Source of the DNA: Emmonsiellopsis sp. PD_33
Taxonomy: Eukaryota; Ascomycota; Eurotiomycetes; Onygenales; Ajellomycetaceae
Assembly (NCBI GenBank): GCA_032988165.1
Contig: JANTQF010000185.1
Location: 1 to 64,000 of the forward strand
Direction: 5' to 3'
DNA length: 64,000 bases
Shown here: positions 47,520 to 57,989 of the stretch, piece by piece
Numbering within the stretch: the first letter of the stretch is position 1
How the letters are laid out: each line of letters opens with the position of its first letter
Program-made: the position numbers and the translations under genes
Notes under the pieces: generated by a model
What the model saw: only the letters and a program-made list of their open reading frames with translations
Database searches by the model: none
What the model was told of the DNA's origin: nothing

Positions 47520-47711
47520 CGGTACATCCCCTTGATATCATGGGAGAGCAGAAGGACTTATCCAGGCTCATCTTTGGAATCTACAACCAGCTATATCCAT
47601 GGCCCTGAATATAACAAGTAGGTTAATATGGATTCTTTAAAACATAAAATATCAAAAACACCTGAAGGGGTGCAGTAATCAATGAAGAGGACCTACATTC
47701 ATAATCTCCCC

Positions 47712-48059
47712 TTAACATATACTGTTGACTTCCACATGCATGTTGTGGCTCTGCTTGTAAAATTTCACCCACCTGGCTGGCCCTAGTAGTAGCTTGACTA
47801 TCTCAAAATGATGCCTCTCCATTGCCCATATTGCCCATGCTATTGGTGTCCATGCAAATTGATCTTTAAGGTGGTATTTAATCCTTGTGTCTGATAGCAG
47901 AATGCAGATAACTGCTTCATGTGCTCCAGCTGCTGCAGCAGACAGAGGAGTCTCTCCATGTAGATTGTGGAAGTTAACATCCGCCTCCTCTGTACCCAAC
48001 AATAGTTGAACCGTTGCTTCATCCCCTCTCCATGCGGCAATCAGGAGTGGGATGGACAT
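47712..48059 (-). pseudogene. Ankyrin-repeat protein fragment
   Basis: Three ankyrin-type units can be read on the minus strand from 48059: PLLIAAWRGDEATVQLLL, then GETPLSAAAAGAHEAVICIL, then FAWTPIAWAIWAMERHHFEIVKLLL. No intact gene: the frame ends at 47712 and nothing recognisable continues it. Confidence 0.6.
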
Positions 48060-48091
48060 TTATCTTTGGTATCGTAGTCATTTAGGTGCCG

Positions 48092-48613
48092 TTAGGGTTT
48101 TTTCTTGATATCTTCCTTGATTTTTTGAATCCAAGCGTCGATAACAAGTGCCATAATGGTGGTTAGAGTTTTACCCAAGCCCATCTCATCTCCAATAATA
48201 CCGCCTTGTTGCACGCCATTGTTTTGTCGGAGCATGAAGTACACCACATATATAGTTGGTGTGGGAATGGATAAACCTTCATGCCTAGAATAGGAATCAG
48301 CTTCTGTGCATCACGGCCATTGTGATATTTTCTAGGGAACATGAAAAACTCTCTAAACTCTTCCTGGTCATCGCATTTTGGAAATCTGTTTCTTCAATTG
48401 TTCTTCCGGTTCGCAATCATGGTCATCTTCCGACATGTAATCAGAATTCTTAGGGAAGGTCGAGTCCTCTTCCTTGTTAGGACCAACGACAAACAAAGGA
48501 GGGCCTTCTTCATCGCTAGTTTCAGCAGCATCAAGAATAATAGGAAAGTCCGTCCCTGGATCGATTGGAGGTGCAAATGGAATCGCCGGCATGCTCTGGG
48601 GTGTGTGGGACAT
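48092..48613 (-). pseudogene. Truncated SNF2-family helicase
   Basis: From ATG 48613 the frame codes an acidic N-terminus (TSDEEGPPLFVVGPNKEEDS) up to a stop at about 48368. A shift at an AAAA run continues it as DDQEEFREFF...RDAQKLIPILGMKVYPFPHQLY, and a second shift at a TATATAT run continues as VYFMLRQNNGVQQGG and IIGDEMGLGKTLTTIMAL, the SNF2 ATP-binding motif I. It ends at a stop at 48092, before motifs II-VI, and ankyrin text follows. So this is a fragment with two probable indels, not a functional enzyme. Confidence 0.65.
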
Positions 48614-49324
48614 TTTTTGTTGTTTAAAAAATGAGGGAGAGTCTTGTTTGGTAGGCTCAAATTCAAGATTGGGCGTAGATGGACCTCACAGCTGTTTGTT
48701 GTGTGACCCAGGCGGCGCCATGTCTGATTTAGGCTTGGATTCAAACGCACAAGTTCCTGATTCTTTATCGGTGAATTTTTGATCCGCTCTGGGGTGCCTG
48801 TTTTTTTTTTTTGTGTGTGATGATTGGGATCGCAACTGTCCGCTTTGATTTCCGCGACGTTCCAAATCACCATGAATAAAACGCTGACCAGCGTCCTCAC
48901 CGGTGTGGTGAGGTAAGGAACATCAAGGCAAGGTAAGGGTGATTGATAACCGAAAGATAACAAACTGGTGTGGCAAGTATGGGGCGAAGGTGGAATGTAG
49001 CGAGGTTTGTTTTGATTCCTCTGGGCAATGGTTGAGTATAGCAAGGTTCTTTGGAGGGTGGATTGGTGGGAGTGAGTTCTCAAACGTGACAGCAAAAATT
49101 CCGGCACGACGGGTAGTGAGGGCATTCATTGCAGCCATGGTGCAGTGGGCACTTTGTCGCATAGGCCGAACATAACAAAATCTCCACCGACAAAGAAAAG
49201 GGGCGACGTCCTCGTTGCAAAGAAATATAAAAGCAAATAATGCCTGTGAATTATCGGAAAGGAGAACATGCATTCGCCGTGTAAAACAGAAACTGTTATC
49301 CATCGAGCATTGTCCCCAGTGGCC

Positions 49325-49552
49325 TCATTCGTCGTTGGTCGTGGAGTTGTCATCGCTTTTGATAATGATCGGGTTGTCAGGGGTATTGCCGGTCTGGTAG
49401 GCTTGGACGTTGAGGGCATCAAATTGCTGGTGCACCTTGATTTTGTAAACAAGGCGTTGAGCCGCGGCAAGGACGTCCTCCTTATTGAATTTTGATTCTG
49501 CCGCGGTGAGCACGAACATCTTTGTGATATCGTCGATGGCCGTTTTTAACAT
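49325..49552 (-). pseudogene. Relic coding module, copy 2
   Basis: Reads LAAAQRLVYKIKVHQQFDAL, then NVQAYQTGNTPDNPIIIKSD and a short Asn/Thr/Asp tail to a stop at 49325. It aligns residue by residue with the module at 46594-46832. The upstream frame carries IDDITKMFVLTAAESKFNKE. Unknown family. Confidence 0.5.
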
Positions 49553-50009
49553 GCCGGCGGCTTCGGCTGGTGTGCGAGCAGCATTATCCCGTGAGTCCAG
49601 AGGGATTCCAGGTGGTTGACATCAGTGGCACCTAGTACGAACAACACATCATTCCCAGGCTGGGCTAGCAGCGCCCAGGCCTGAGGGTCATGGCAGAAGG
49701 GGGCCAGCTGCTGGTCGGCAACAGGCATTGATGGATAGCTGGCTGGCCTGTATATGATGTCAGTCTCAGTACTTCTCTATGATATAGTGTCAAGGGTTTA
49801 TACTTACATCTTTTGTATAGAAGGCAATATCTTTTAAAATATATTAGAGGAGGGAGGAGGGAGGATTTTCTTTTCAAGGAAGAAGGGAAATAGCAAGAGG
49901 ATTTTAAGGTGGTCATGGTTCATATGATGTAGGAAGGAGAATGTTGAAGATCTTTGGTAGGAGAGAAGATTTAAGGAAAGAGAAAAAAAGATAGAGAAGC
50001 AGAGAAGAG

Positions 50010-50267
50010 TCAGGTATTTATAACTTTTTCCCTCTTCCATATGGAGCTTCGCGAAAGGAATTGGATCGATCGATATGGAGCTTCGAGAAAGGAATCAAAT
50101 TGAAAAAATCTCGGCTCGCGCGGAGAGTGCTTGCGGCTGTAGGCTTCTACACCGGAGACGAACGTGGCTCCCAAGGTCTTAATTGCCTCAGCTGACGCCA
50201 ACCCAGCAGCCTCAAGATCAGCCAATGGCTGCAGCTGGCGCAACTGTTTGTGAAAGGGTGCAGGCAC
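50010..50267 (-). pseudogene. Protein fragment of unknown family
   Basis: Codes APFHKQLRQLQPLADLEAAG and AEAIKTLGATFVSGVEAYSR, an alpha-helical composition, then low complexity. No start or continuing exon could be placed. Confidence 0.35.
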
Positions 50268-50820
50268 CTAGAATTCAATTAGTATGATCAGTATACGTAG
50301 CATTAACATGTCAATTGGGTATCACTTACTTCAACACAGGGGTTGCAGCCTTTCACACAGTAGTTGCAATGGTGGTACTTCGACTTCCGACTGCACACAA
50401 CCCCTTTGCCGTGGCGGTAGAGCTTTGCGCACCGCAGACAGGAATCCCGTCCCGCGAATTGGGGGGTTTCTTCATTCTTTGCTATAGCATTCGATCGCTT
50501 CTAGCAGCTACCGGGAACTATTGAAAAAAAAGGGGGGGGTTCTTCGTTGTGCCACAGTGTTCAGGCGGTTGAGAACAGGCACGCAGAGAATCGGCTCCCC
50601 AGCCCAAGACCGCTCGCGACGGGAGTCATTGGCGTTTCCGTTCCCCTAGTCGTGATAATGGAGGGGTAGGTCTAACGCCCGCGGCGATTGGGATTACTGA
50701 GGTGGTGTACTGCCCACAGGGTGCGGCGATCAAATCGCGGGAGGGTCTTTATGTGGTATGTATTAATTTGCTCCTATGAACGTGGACAATATCAGTACAG
50801 TTGTCAGAACAAAAAAGTCA

Positions 50821-50955
50821 GTAATGCTTACCTAGCATAAGGTGTTGCTGAACACCGATCTTCGACGCTGACTGTATGGCTGTGACTGTGTCCATCGTGA
50901 AAACCGTGTGGTTCTGGATTCCATGCTTCTTTACCGCAAGTGACCAGGCTCCGGA
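50821..50955. repeat. Direct repeat of about 130 nt, copy A
   Basis: TAGCATAAGGTGTTGCT to AAGTGACCAGG (about 50833-50951) is repeated at 52860-52991 in the same orientation, 2.0 kb to the right. Copies differ mainly by transitions. Confidence 0.8.
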
Positions 50956-51849
50956 GACTTTGGGAAGTTCCGCCGGCATTTGTTGGAGCAGCGGCCTCAG
51001 CCGGCTTTGTGGCTTGCGTGGGGTGCCTGCTCAAAGCCGGGGCGGACGTTACGGCAGTAGGCTATCGGAACAACCCCGTTGCATGAATCCGGATGGATCA
51101 GATGCTAAGACAACAAGCTTAATTTAAGTTACCACTGGCTCAAAGGAGATTCCGAAACCCCCAAATTCATGGTGTATTCCTCTGTGGAGACTCAGTCCAT
51201 TTGATAGGTCATTTAGTTTGCTCGCGTCCATTGTTTTCTTCAAAAAAGGAAAAGATCTGTATAGAACTTCCCATCGTGTACTGATTTCTTTGGAAGGGAC
51301 ACAGTCGTAGGTTGGAAGGCATGCCGATAATGATGCAGAGTAGTCAGTAGATGGATTTAATAATTCGTATATATATATTCGTCATAAGGAAGCCTGGGTC
51401 CGTAATGCAAACTCTTTGTGGCGTGGATTCCTCATTCAAGATAAGAGTCAAGATTGCGCTGAAATAAAATCCATATTTCAAATGGACGGCCGTGGCTCCA
51501 AGGTTTGTAATCGATAAGTTGCAGATAGCAGGTGGGTAGTTGAACCTTTTTGCAGGAATTCTTCCTTTAGGTTGATCAAGATATGAAGGTGAGGCTGCAC
51601 TTGACACCATGTGCAGCGCGTCTGCCGCGGGCCCCCAGGGGGGTAGGGTACATTCTGCTTCCACCGCAGCTTCTACAGTCAGGCGGCACACGCAGTCAGC
51701 GCACCAACCCAACAAATGGAGACCCGCGGTCGACCTCTCTCAGCGCAGCCGATTCAGTGGGAAGGGAATGAAGGCGGATGATAATGGGATACGGGAATGG
51801 AGCTGGATCAGCTTCCTCGTCTGTGGTGGACGCCGCGGGGGGGGGTCAG

Positions 51850-52300
51850 TGTGGAGATGGAGATAGTCTCCATAATACTTTGTGGCCTGCTGGTAAACAT
51901 CCATTGCCAATTTGCTAACCGGCTCGTTTGAAGGTGCAGTGAGTATGATGCGGTGCTTGTTTCAGGTGAAGATATTTTGGGTTGCATGGAGGAACAACAT
52001 GACAAGCCACTTGATAAAATAGCTTTTGCCTGTGCCGGGGGGACGGAAGATTCCACCGACTAAGGACCGCAGCCTTCAGAACCCGAGCCCCTGGTTCGTG
52101 TTGAAATTGGCATCCGCACGGATGCAGGGGAGGAGAATGTCAAGCTCATCAGGATCAATACTAGCAAAGGTATCAACAATCCCAACTCTCTCTAAGCGAA
52201 TATCATTAGCAAGTAAGAATTGCTTCCAATTTACATGTTTTGGAGCGCAGTTGGTGCAGATCTCTTCAAGACACTTTATCTGGTTGCGGAACGGGATGTT
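51850..52300 (-). pseudogene. SF1 (UPF1/DNA2-like) helicase fragment with in-frame stops
   Basis: The minus strand reads DDE-poor N-terminal text (NDIRLERVGIVDTFASIDPD), then a TGA, LVGGIFRPPGTGKSYFIKWL (Walker A), VMLFLHATQNIF, another TGA, and NKHRIILTAPSNEPVSKLAM, the motif Ia TAPSN of UPF1/DNA2/NAM7-like helicases. Both stops are TGA in the conserved frame. The text upstream (to about 52765) is likely the same protein. Broken, so listed as a pseudogene. Confidence 0.6.
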
Positions 52301-52849
52301 GGACGTGACTACAGTAACTCTGATGGGATAACCGCTGTCGGCCGCAATAGCCTCGCAAAGGGAATGAATGGAGGCGTGCTGGGCCGGGTCGATTGGGGCA
52401 AAGGCGGTTCGTCCTTGTCCGCAGCCTTGGTGGTCAGCGCAAGGTCTCCAGCCAACCGCGTGGCGGGCGTCAGGGCCACGGGAGCAGCAGGGGGTCGGAC
52501 GGGGATCGTGTGTGGAGCGGGTGCGGCAGAGGGACGGCTGGGGGTGGTGAGCGGCGGACACATCAGGAGGCGCACTTGCGCGGGTGGAAAGGGGGCCTAC
52601 AGAAGCAAACGGCGCCTCAGCCCGGTGAGAAAGTGTGACCGGTACTCCCGTAACTTCTCCAGGTCCCAAGGTTCTAAGAAGGTCAAATGAAAAGGAAATC
52701 GGATCGGCTCCCCTCCCCCGCAAAAACCTTACGCCACTTGAATATTCGAAAAAGGCCGGGCGCATTCAGCCAATTCGTGGCATCTTGATGGTGCTGGGTC
52801 GGGCCTCGGGTTGAGTATGGAATAACTCGTGGGTTCTGTATCCTGGATC

Positions 52850-52997
52850 GTAATGTTCTTAGCATAAGGTGTTGCTTAACACTAATCTTCAACGCTGACT
52901 CTATGGTTATGACCCCGTCAATCGTAAAAATTGTGCGGTTCTGGATTCCATGCTTCTGGATTCCATGCTTCTTTACCCCAAGTGACCAGGCCGCCGG
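52850..52997. repeat. Direct repeat of about 130 nt, copy B
   Basis: Second copy of the 50.8-kb element. It carries an extra 15-nt internal duplication (CTGGATTCCATGCTT twice). Confidence 0.8.
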
Positions 52998-53312
52998 AGG
53001 AAACGGGGTCGCAGGAGCGCGGCGCAAAGGAGTATGAGAGCCCTACGACGGGGAAATCGTCAGGAGGTCACGCAGGGGGGTTACTCGCCCGAGAGTTTTG
53101 CCAGGAGTGATATTTTTCTTCATGATTTTCGCATCGCTGTCGGTCATCGGGCGGGTTGGTACCATATCCTGGGAATTCGGTTCCAACTCAAAGAATCGGG
53201 TATAACGACCCACGCTCGTTGTCGCAGGGGCCCCATTTGAAAATTGAACCTAGCATAGGGGACGAAAATGAAAGACCCAGGTCGAGGTGCCCATTTGCGG
53301 GCGTCAAACACC

Positions 53313-54093
53313 TTATCCTCTTTCATTACCCCCACTAACCACAATACGCTTCAACATTGAGGCGTCCTCCATTCTTTGACTTGTCATTAGTGGGCACTGC
53401 ATCAATATCAAATAGTTCCTCATCTTCGCGGCGTCACCTCGCCCCGGTGGGCTGCGTGTTCGCAACGTTAAAGGTAGGGCGAAAAACAAAAAAACCCCTC
53501 CAGGCACATCAACACCCCCATCGACATCATCATCGGTCGCGTCCCCTCCATCAACATCTCCAGCAGCATCATCGTCGGTTGCATCTCCAGTGGCGGCATC
53601 ACGAGAGGCACCATCGTTCTTATTGTCATCATCATCATCATCAGAATCGGCATCAATCGCCTCCACCAACTTCTGCTGGACTTTTGCTTGCTCTTTCTCC
53701 AGCCATTCCATTCTCTTTAAAAGTGCAAGCTGGGATTCGCGCTTCCCTTCCTTCCGGATCAACCGGGGTTTTTCGACTTTAGTGGGGAGTGGTGCGGTTT
53801 TCAAAACAGGACAGTTATCCGATGAGGTATTGTCAAAAGCAAGGATGTCGGACGAGGTATTCTCGGCAGTAGTAGCACCATTCCAAGAGGTATTCTCGGT
53901 AATGGGGTGGTTCGAGGAGGTGTTCCCAGCAGCAGCACCGTCGTTTGGGGCTTTGTTGCCGGTTATAATTGGGGGTTTCGTCGATCTTAGCAAGAATGGC
54001 CACTTGAAGGCTGGGGATATGGTGGAACCAGTCGCAATTGGAATCTACCAGTTCAGCGTATGACTCGGTTAATCCGACCTCTTGAATTAACAC
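53313..54093 (-). pseudogene. Acidic coiled-coil protein fragment
   Basis: Two overlapping minus-strand frames give one protein text: SNCDWFHHIPSLQVAILAKI from about 54060, then after a shift near 53990 ITGNKAPNDGAAAGNTSSNH, a Lys/Glu coiled-coil region (RKEGKRESQLALLKRMEWLE) and an Asp/Gly/Ala-rich tail coded by a trinucleotide-rich tract at about 53500-53650. Family unknown. The shift may be an unseen intron. Confidence 0.4.
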
Positions 54094-55064
54094 TGTCTGG
54101 GAGTGGCCGGTCGTCAGGCACAGTGGTACCGGAAAGATACTGTGGTATCTATCTATATATATGTATATATATTGGGCGCACTAAGGTTGTGCGAGCACAG
54201 GGATCCTAGCGGCGATCTTGAACATCAGAGACACAGTCGAAAGGAATTTGTCCTCTTGCTCAAAGCTGATATGCGCGCTGGTAGCATTGCGTTACCCCTC
54301 ACGGTTAGCTCGGGTTCCAAGGATGCCGTTTGACCCAACAATATAGCAGGAAGATGGGAAGCCGGTTATCTGATCAGATGGTTAGCACCATGTCATGCAC
54401 ACTCTCGTGGGTACCTATGTGCCCCTGGAGAATGGGAGAACTTACAATCACACCGGGCTTCGCTGCATGCAGATCATCTCGTTGGAGTCGTATGGAGGAA
54501 TGTGAACGGGATGTACTGTAAGGGTCTTCTGGCTGTCTTTTACTTGGGATAGGCTCACCAGCTCAGCCAAGCTGACTGTATACATCGTGCGAATCGTGTG
54601 AATCGTTGGCATTTGCGTTGCCTTGGTCCTGGTGGTTTTCGGGGGGTAGTAATAAGGGATGCAATGTCCGGGGCGGTCAATCGCACAAAGTTTTCGGTTC
54701 TTGGGAAGCGGGAGAGCTAGGAGCTTGTGCCATAGAGACAACAAAGATGAGGGGTATAATGCAAATCTACGGAGTGCTGTAGTAGAACGAAAGTTAAAGG
54801 TGGTTTCGGAAGTGGTTGATGGCCCGTACTATATACGGCGGGTGGACCGTGGGAGTTGGTGGAAATCGTCTGCGACCATAGGGGCCCAGGCTGGCGGTGC
54901 ATAATATAGCCGCGGATTGGCGGCAGGCATGGGACAGGATAGGGGTCTTCGGGTACAATTAGTATTATGCTGTGAACAATTTGGCGGAGACTTACAGGGT
55001 AAGAAGACGGTAGCTCGTTGCTTGATTGCCGATAAACCAGGGCTCGCTGTATCGCTTATATATG

Positions 55065-56375
55065 TCAGGAAATAATAGAACTGGGTAGTTGCTGAATGGC
55101 CCGGGGAGGGTTGTCAGGGGTAGACCCAACCTGGCCACTGGCGGGAGGAGCAGGAGGAGAAGGCGAGGAGCTCCAGCCATTAACGTATATAGGGGGGTCG
55201 TGTACAGTGCAGCGGGCACTGTGATCACGCCATCGGCAGTTTCCGCAACACCTCGGGATATTGTTGGGCCACGTCGCCGGGATGGGATGGATCGCGTTTA
55301 GTGGATTCTGTGGCAGAAGCAGGATGGATGGCTGCCCAGTCACAGAGAACTCAGCATTGATGGGGCTGGTTTTCCAGCTGCTGTTAAAGCTCTTCTGAAG
55401 CAGCTTTTGGTAAAGAACTGCTGCTGTGACATACTCACCAACTCTAGATGCATGTTAGAGTTCTTGGACAATCGCAGTGGTGAATGAGCTATATCCTGGT
55501 ACCTTTATAGTTGCTTTGATTGCACAGGCAGTAATCAGCTCTTTGCCGCTTCCGACTGCTGCCCCCGCAGCGTGGCAACAATCCCCCAAAATGGCCGGGG
55601 GCTCGTACGCAGACTGGGAATGGTTGAAGGCCTGCTCCACCCTGGCACTGCCCATGGCAGGATTCGTCCTGGCAGCGCGCAGTTTTCACAGGGTCGCGGA
55701 GGCTCCCCCCCAGAACGTGTCACCAAGTAGCCCTCGCGGAGCTGCATACGCCAGCCCAGCTGCGCGACTGTCGCAATCTCACCAACCATTGGCACGCGGA
55801 GCGCTGGCTCCCCTGCCCAGCTCAGCTCGCGAAGAGAAGTCCGGTCATTGTTGTTACCCATGTTCATGGGGTTCGCGGGCATCGCTGGCACCCACCGGCA
55901 TTACAGGGGATAGCCTCCTGTCGTCCGCGGGATTGAATCAATATCGCATTGATATATGAGGGCCAGTGGGTGAGGAGAGGCAGGTCATTAAAGCGCTGAC
56001 GGGCCGTGGGTGGCATCAGAGGAAGAGGGAGCTGTGCTCAGATTAGCTATGACTTGTGAGCTCTCAGGCTGTTGAACTCACAGGGAATGGAGGGTTTGCA
56101 GAGCTATGTGCAATATGCTGCACCCCCCCAGGAACAACAGGGATAACCACCTGTGGCACAGGCAAGGGTGGAGGCACCATTGGCTGCGCAGCAGGAGCTG
56201 CAGCTGGATTGGTGTTCAAGGCACTGTGTGGATTGACATTTGTGGCACCACAACTGCAGCGGATGAAGCGCCCGCGGGCATCTCGCACCTGGCTACCTTG
56301 GCTGCTAGCGCTTGCGTTCGAACGACTGGGGTGCGAGCGGCCTGCACGGCCTGCACGGTGACGGTTTGGTGCCAT
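55065..56375 (-). pseudogene. CxxC-rich small-protein gene, apparently broken
   Basis: ATG 56375 starts a basic, Ser/Pro-rich exon (APNRHRAGRAGRSHPSRSN) that ends at a GTGAGT donor (56081). A plausible next exon (acceptor CACAG) reads PPTARQRFNDLPLLTHWPSY and then IPCNAGGCQRC, after which the frame stops. Further cysteine text appears in other frames: RPCENC, FPVCVRAPGHFGG followed by CCHAAGAAVG, and near 55250 PRCCGNCRWRDHSARCTVHD. Such C-x2-C blocks with GG(x)C(C)xNC recur in multi-copy fungal proteins, probably zinc ribbons. Several frame changes suggest decay, although missed introns could explain some. Confidence 0.45.
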
Positions 56376-57207
56376 AGTTTGGGCGTGAAGGTTGTTGGCT
56401 TGGTCTTGTGGAGGTTGGAGCTTTCACAAGGGGCTAGGTCAGCATAGGAAAGGGACTGGATACTGGGCAGACCTACTTACACTAAGGAATGGTGTTTGAG
56501 GGTTGGACGTTGATGGTTGTTGTAGGAAGAAGTTCGCGAGGAATCTTGGAGGTATTTATATCCCAAGGGGTGACTGGAAAAGTACGAACAACATGTCATT
56601 CCCAGGCTGAGTTCATTGCAGCCTCCTTTTTGAGTCGGACGGCCGGCCTGCACACGATTCTCTGCGGCAAATAGAGCACCCCATTTGCGATCAGGTAGCC
56701 GGCTAACAAGGTCGCCTGGAGATAGCGAAAGAAGTTGAAACAAAGGGTAAAATATTCGAGGTATATATATAAACAAACACATATAGGAAGATAACCGATG
56801 TATAATTTGCTTGACGGTAGGGCATCTCGCGACCCCTCTTCGCAAGAAGAGGAGGAATGCCACGGGGGGAGGAAGGAGGGGAAGGGGAGAAACGCAAGGG
56901 GAAGATGGGGGTTCTTATTTTTCTTGCTCATGCGAGGCTGTTCACTGGAGTAATTTCACTGGGCTTGCTCTGGTGACTGTTTTGTTGCCTGCTTCATCAG
57001 GAGGCCTCTTGGGGAATCTTGGAAACTATGCACTGTTCCCATGGTCCGCTGCTATGTACCCTTGCCATTCAACGGCTTGTATTGGATGAATGACGGATGC
57101 CATGGATGAATCTCAAAGGAGAAGCTATTCACTTTGTTTGGAGAATGGAATAGATTCCTTTCTGCTGTAAAGGTGAAGCGTGCGGCCGGGATGACTGGCC
57201 CTATTCA

Positions 57208-57276
57208 TCAAGCCGAAAGGGGGTGGTTGGCTCGGGAAGCCACATTTTCTTGGAGGCACGTTGTTCCCGCTGGCAA
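57208..57276. repeat. Direct repeat of about 70 nt, copy 1
   Basis: TCAAGCCGAAAGGGGGTGG to CCCGCTGGCAAG recurs at 57364-57434, same orientation, about 156 nt later, with a core GGTTGGCTCGGGAAGCC identical. Confidence 0.8.
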
Positions 57277-57363
57277 GGCAAGCCACAGCGATTGATAATG
57301 ACCGGGATGAAAGGCTAATGGCCGGGACAAAAAAACCATTAAGTTCAAAAAAGGCTATATTCC

Positions 57364-57434
57364 TCAAGCCGAGGGGAGCATGGTTGGCTCGGGAAGCCAC
57401 ATTTTCTTGGAGGCGACTTGTTCCCGCTGGCAAG
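57364..57434. repeat. Direct repeat of about 70 nt, copy 2
   Basis: Second copy of the 57.2-kb repeat, with several substitutions and one short length change. Confidence 0.8.
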
Positions 57435-57989
57435 CCGAGCCGCATATCTCCGGGAATAGTTCCTGACTCAGTCCCCTATCATTAACTTCTTTCAGCCCAA
57501 ACCTAGACCCCTTTGCAATTATTGTCGCGGCAAATAAGAATGCACAGGCGACACAACGCGGAGGAAAGGATAATGAAATCAGCCAAAAGGACGTGATGGT
57601 AAATGAAGAAGCCTGGTTTTCCATTAGCATATTCATTGTTGGATTCTGGAAATCAGCAAACACCCCAGGGGACAGATAATGGGAATGTGAAATTGGTCCT
57701 TCGGGCCACAACCCGTATAAGCCGCGTCCAGATGCAATAAACCCGCTAGTCAAAGGACCATGTCTCCAACAAAGGAACTGAACAACGAAGAAAAGAGGCT
57801 GGGGTTGGATCGTCACCAAGGACAAACAAACACTTCCGAGACATATGGAGCATATGGGTGGATATTTCCAACATTGACATAACTAAGAAATTATGCAAGA
57901 ATGAGATATATACAAATGCACCAATATAAACGGACCAAGAAAAAAAAATGCTAAGAACAATAGGAAATCCAAAAGTAGGAAAATAAGGC

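Larger units (their letters stand above)
44200..57600. other. Gene-poor island of decayed coding relics and repeats
   Basis: About 13 kb in which recognisable protein text is minus-strand, fragmentary and broken by frameshifts or stops: an acidic fragment, a duplicated short coding module, ankyrin, SNF2 and SF1 helicase pieces and a CxxC-rich protein. Direct repeats occur at 50.8/52.9 kb and at 57.2/57.4 kb. No transposase, reverse transcriptase, integrase or tyrosine recombinase could be read, and I found no terminal repeats. Flanking genes are intact. It looks like an old accessory insertion under mutation decay; the mechanism is unknown. Confidence 0.55.
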
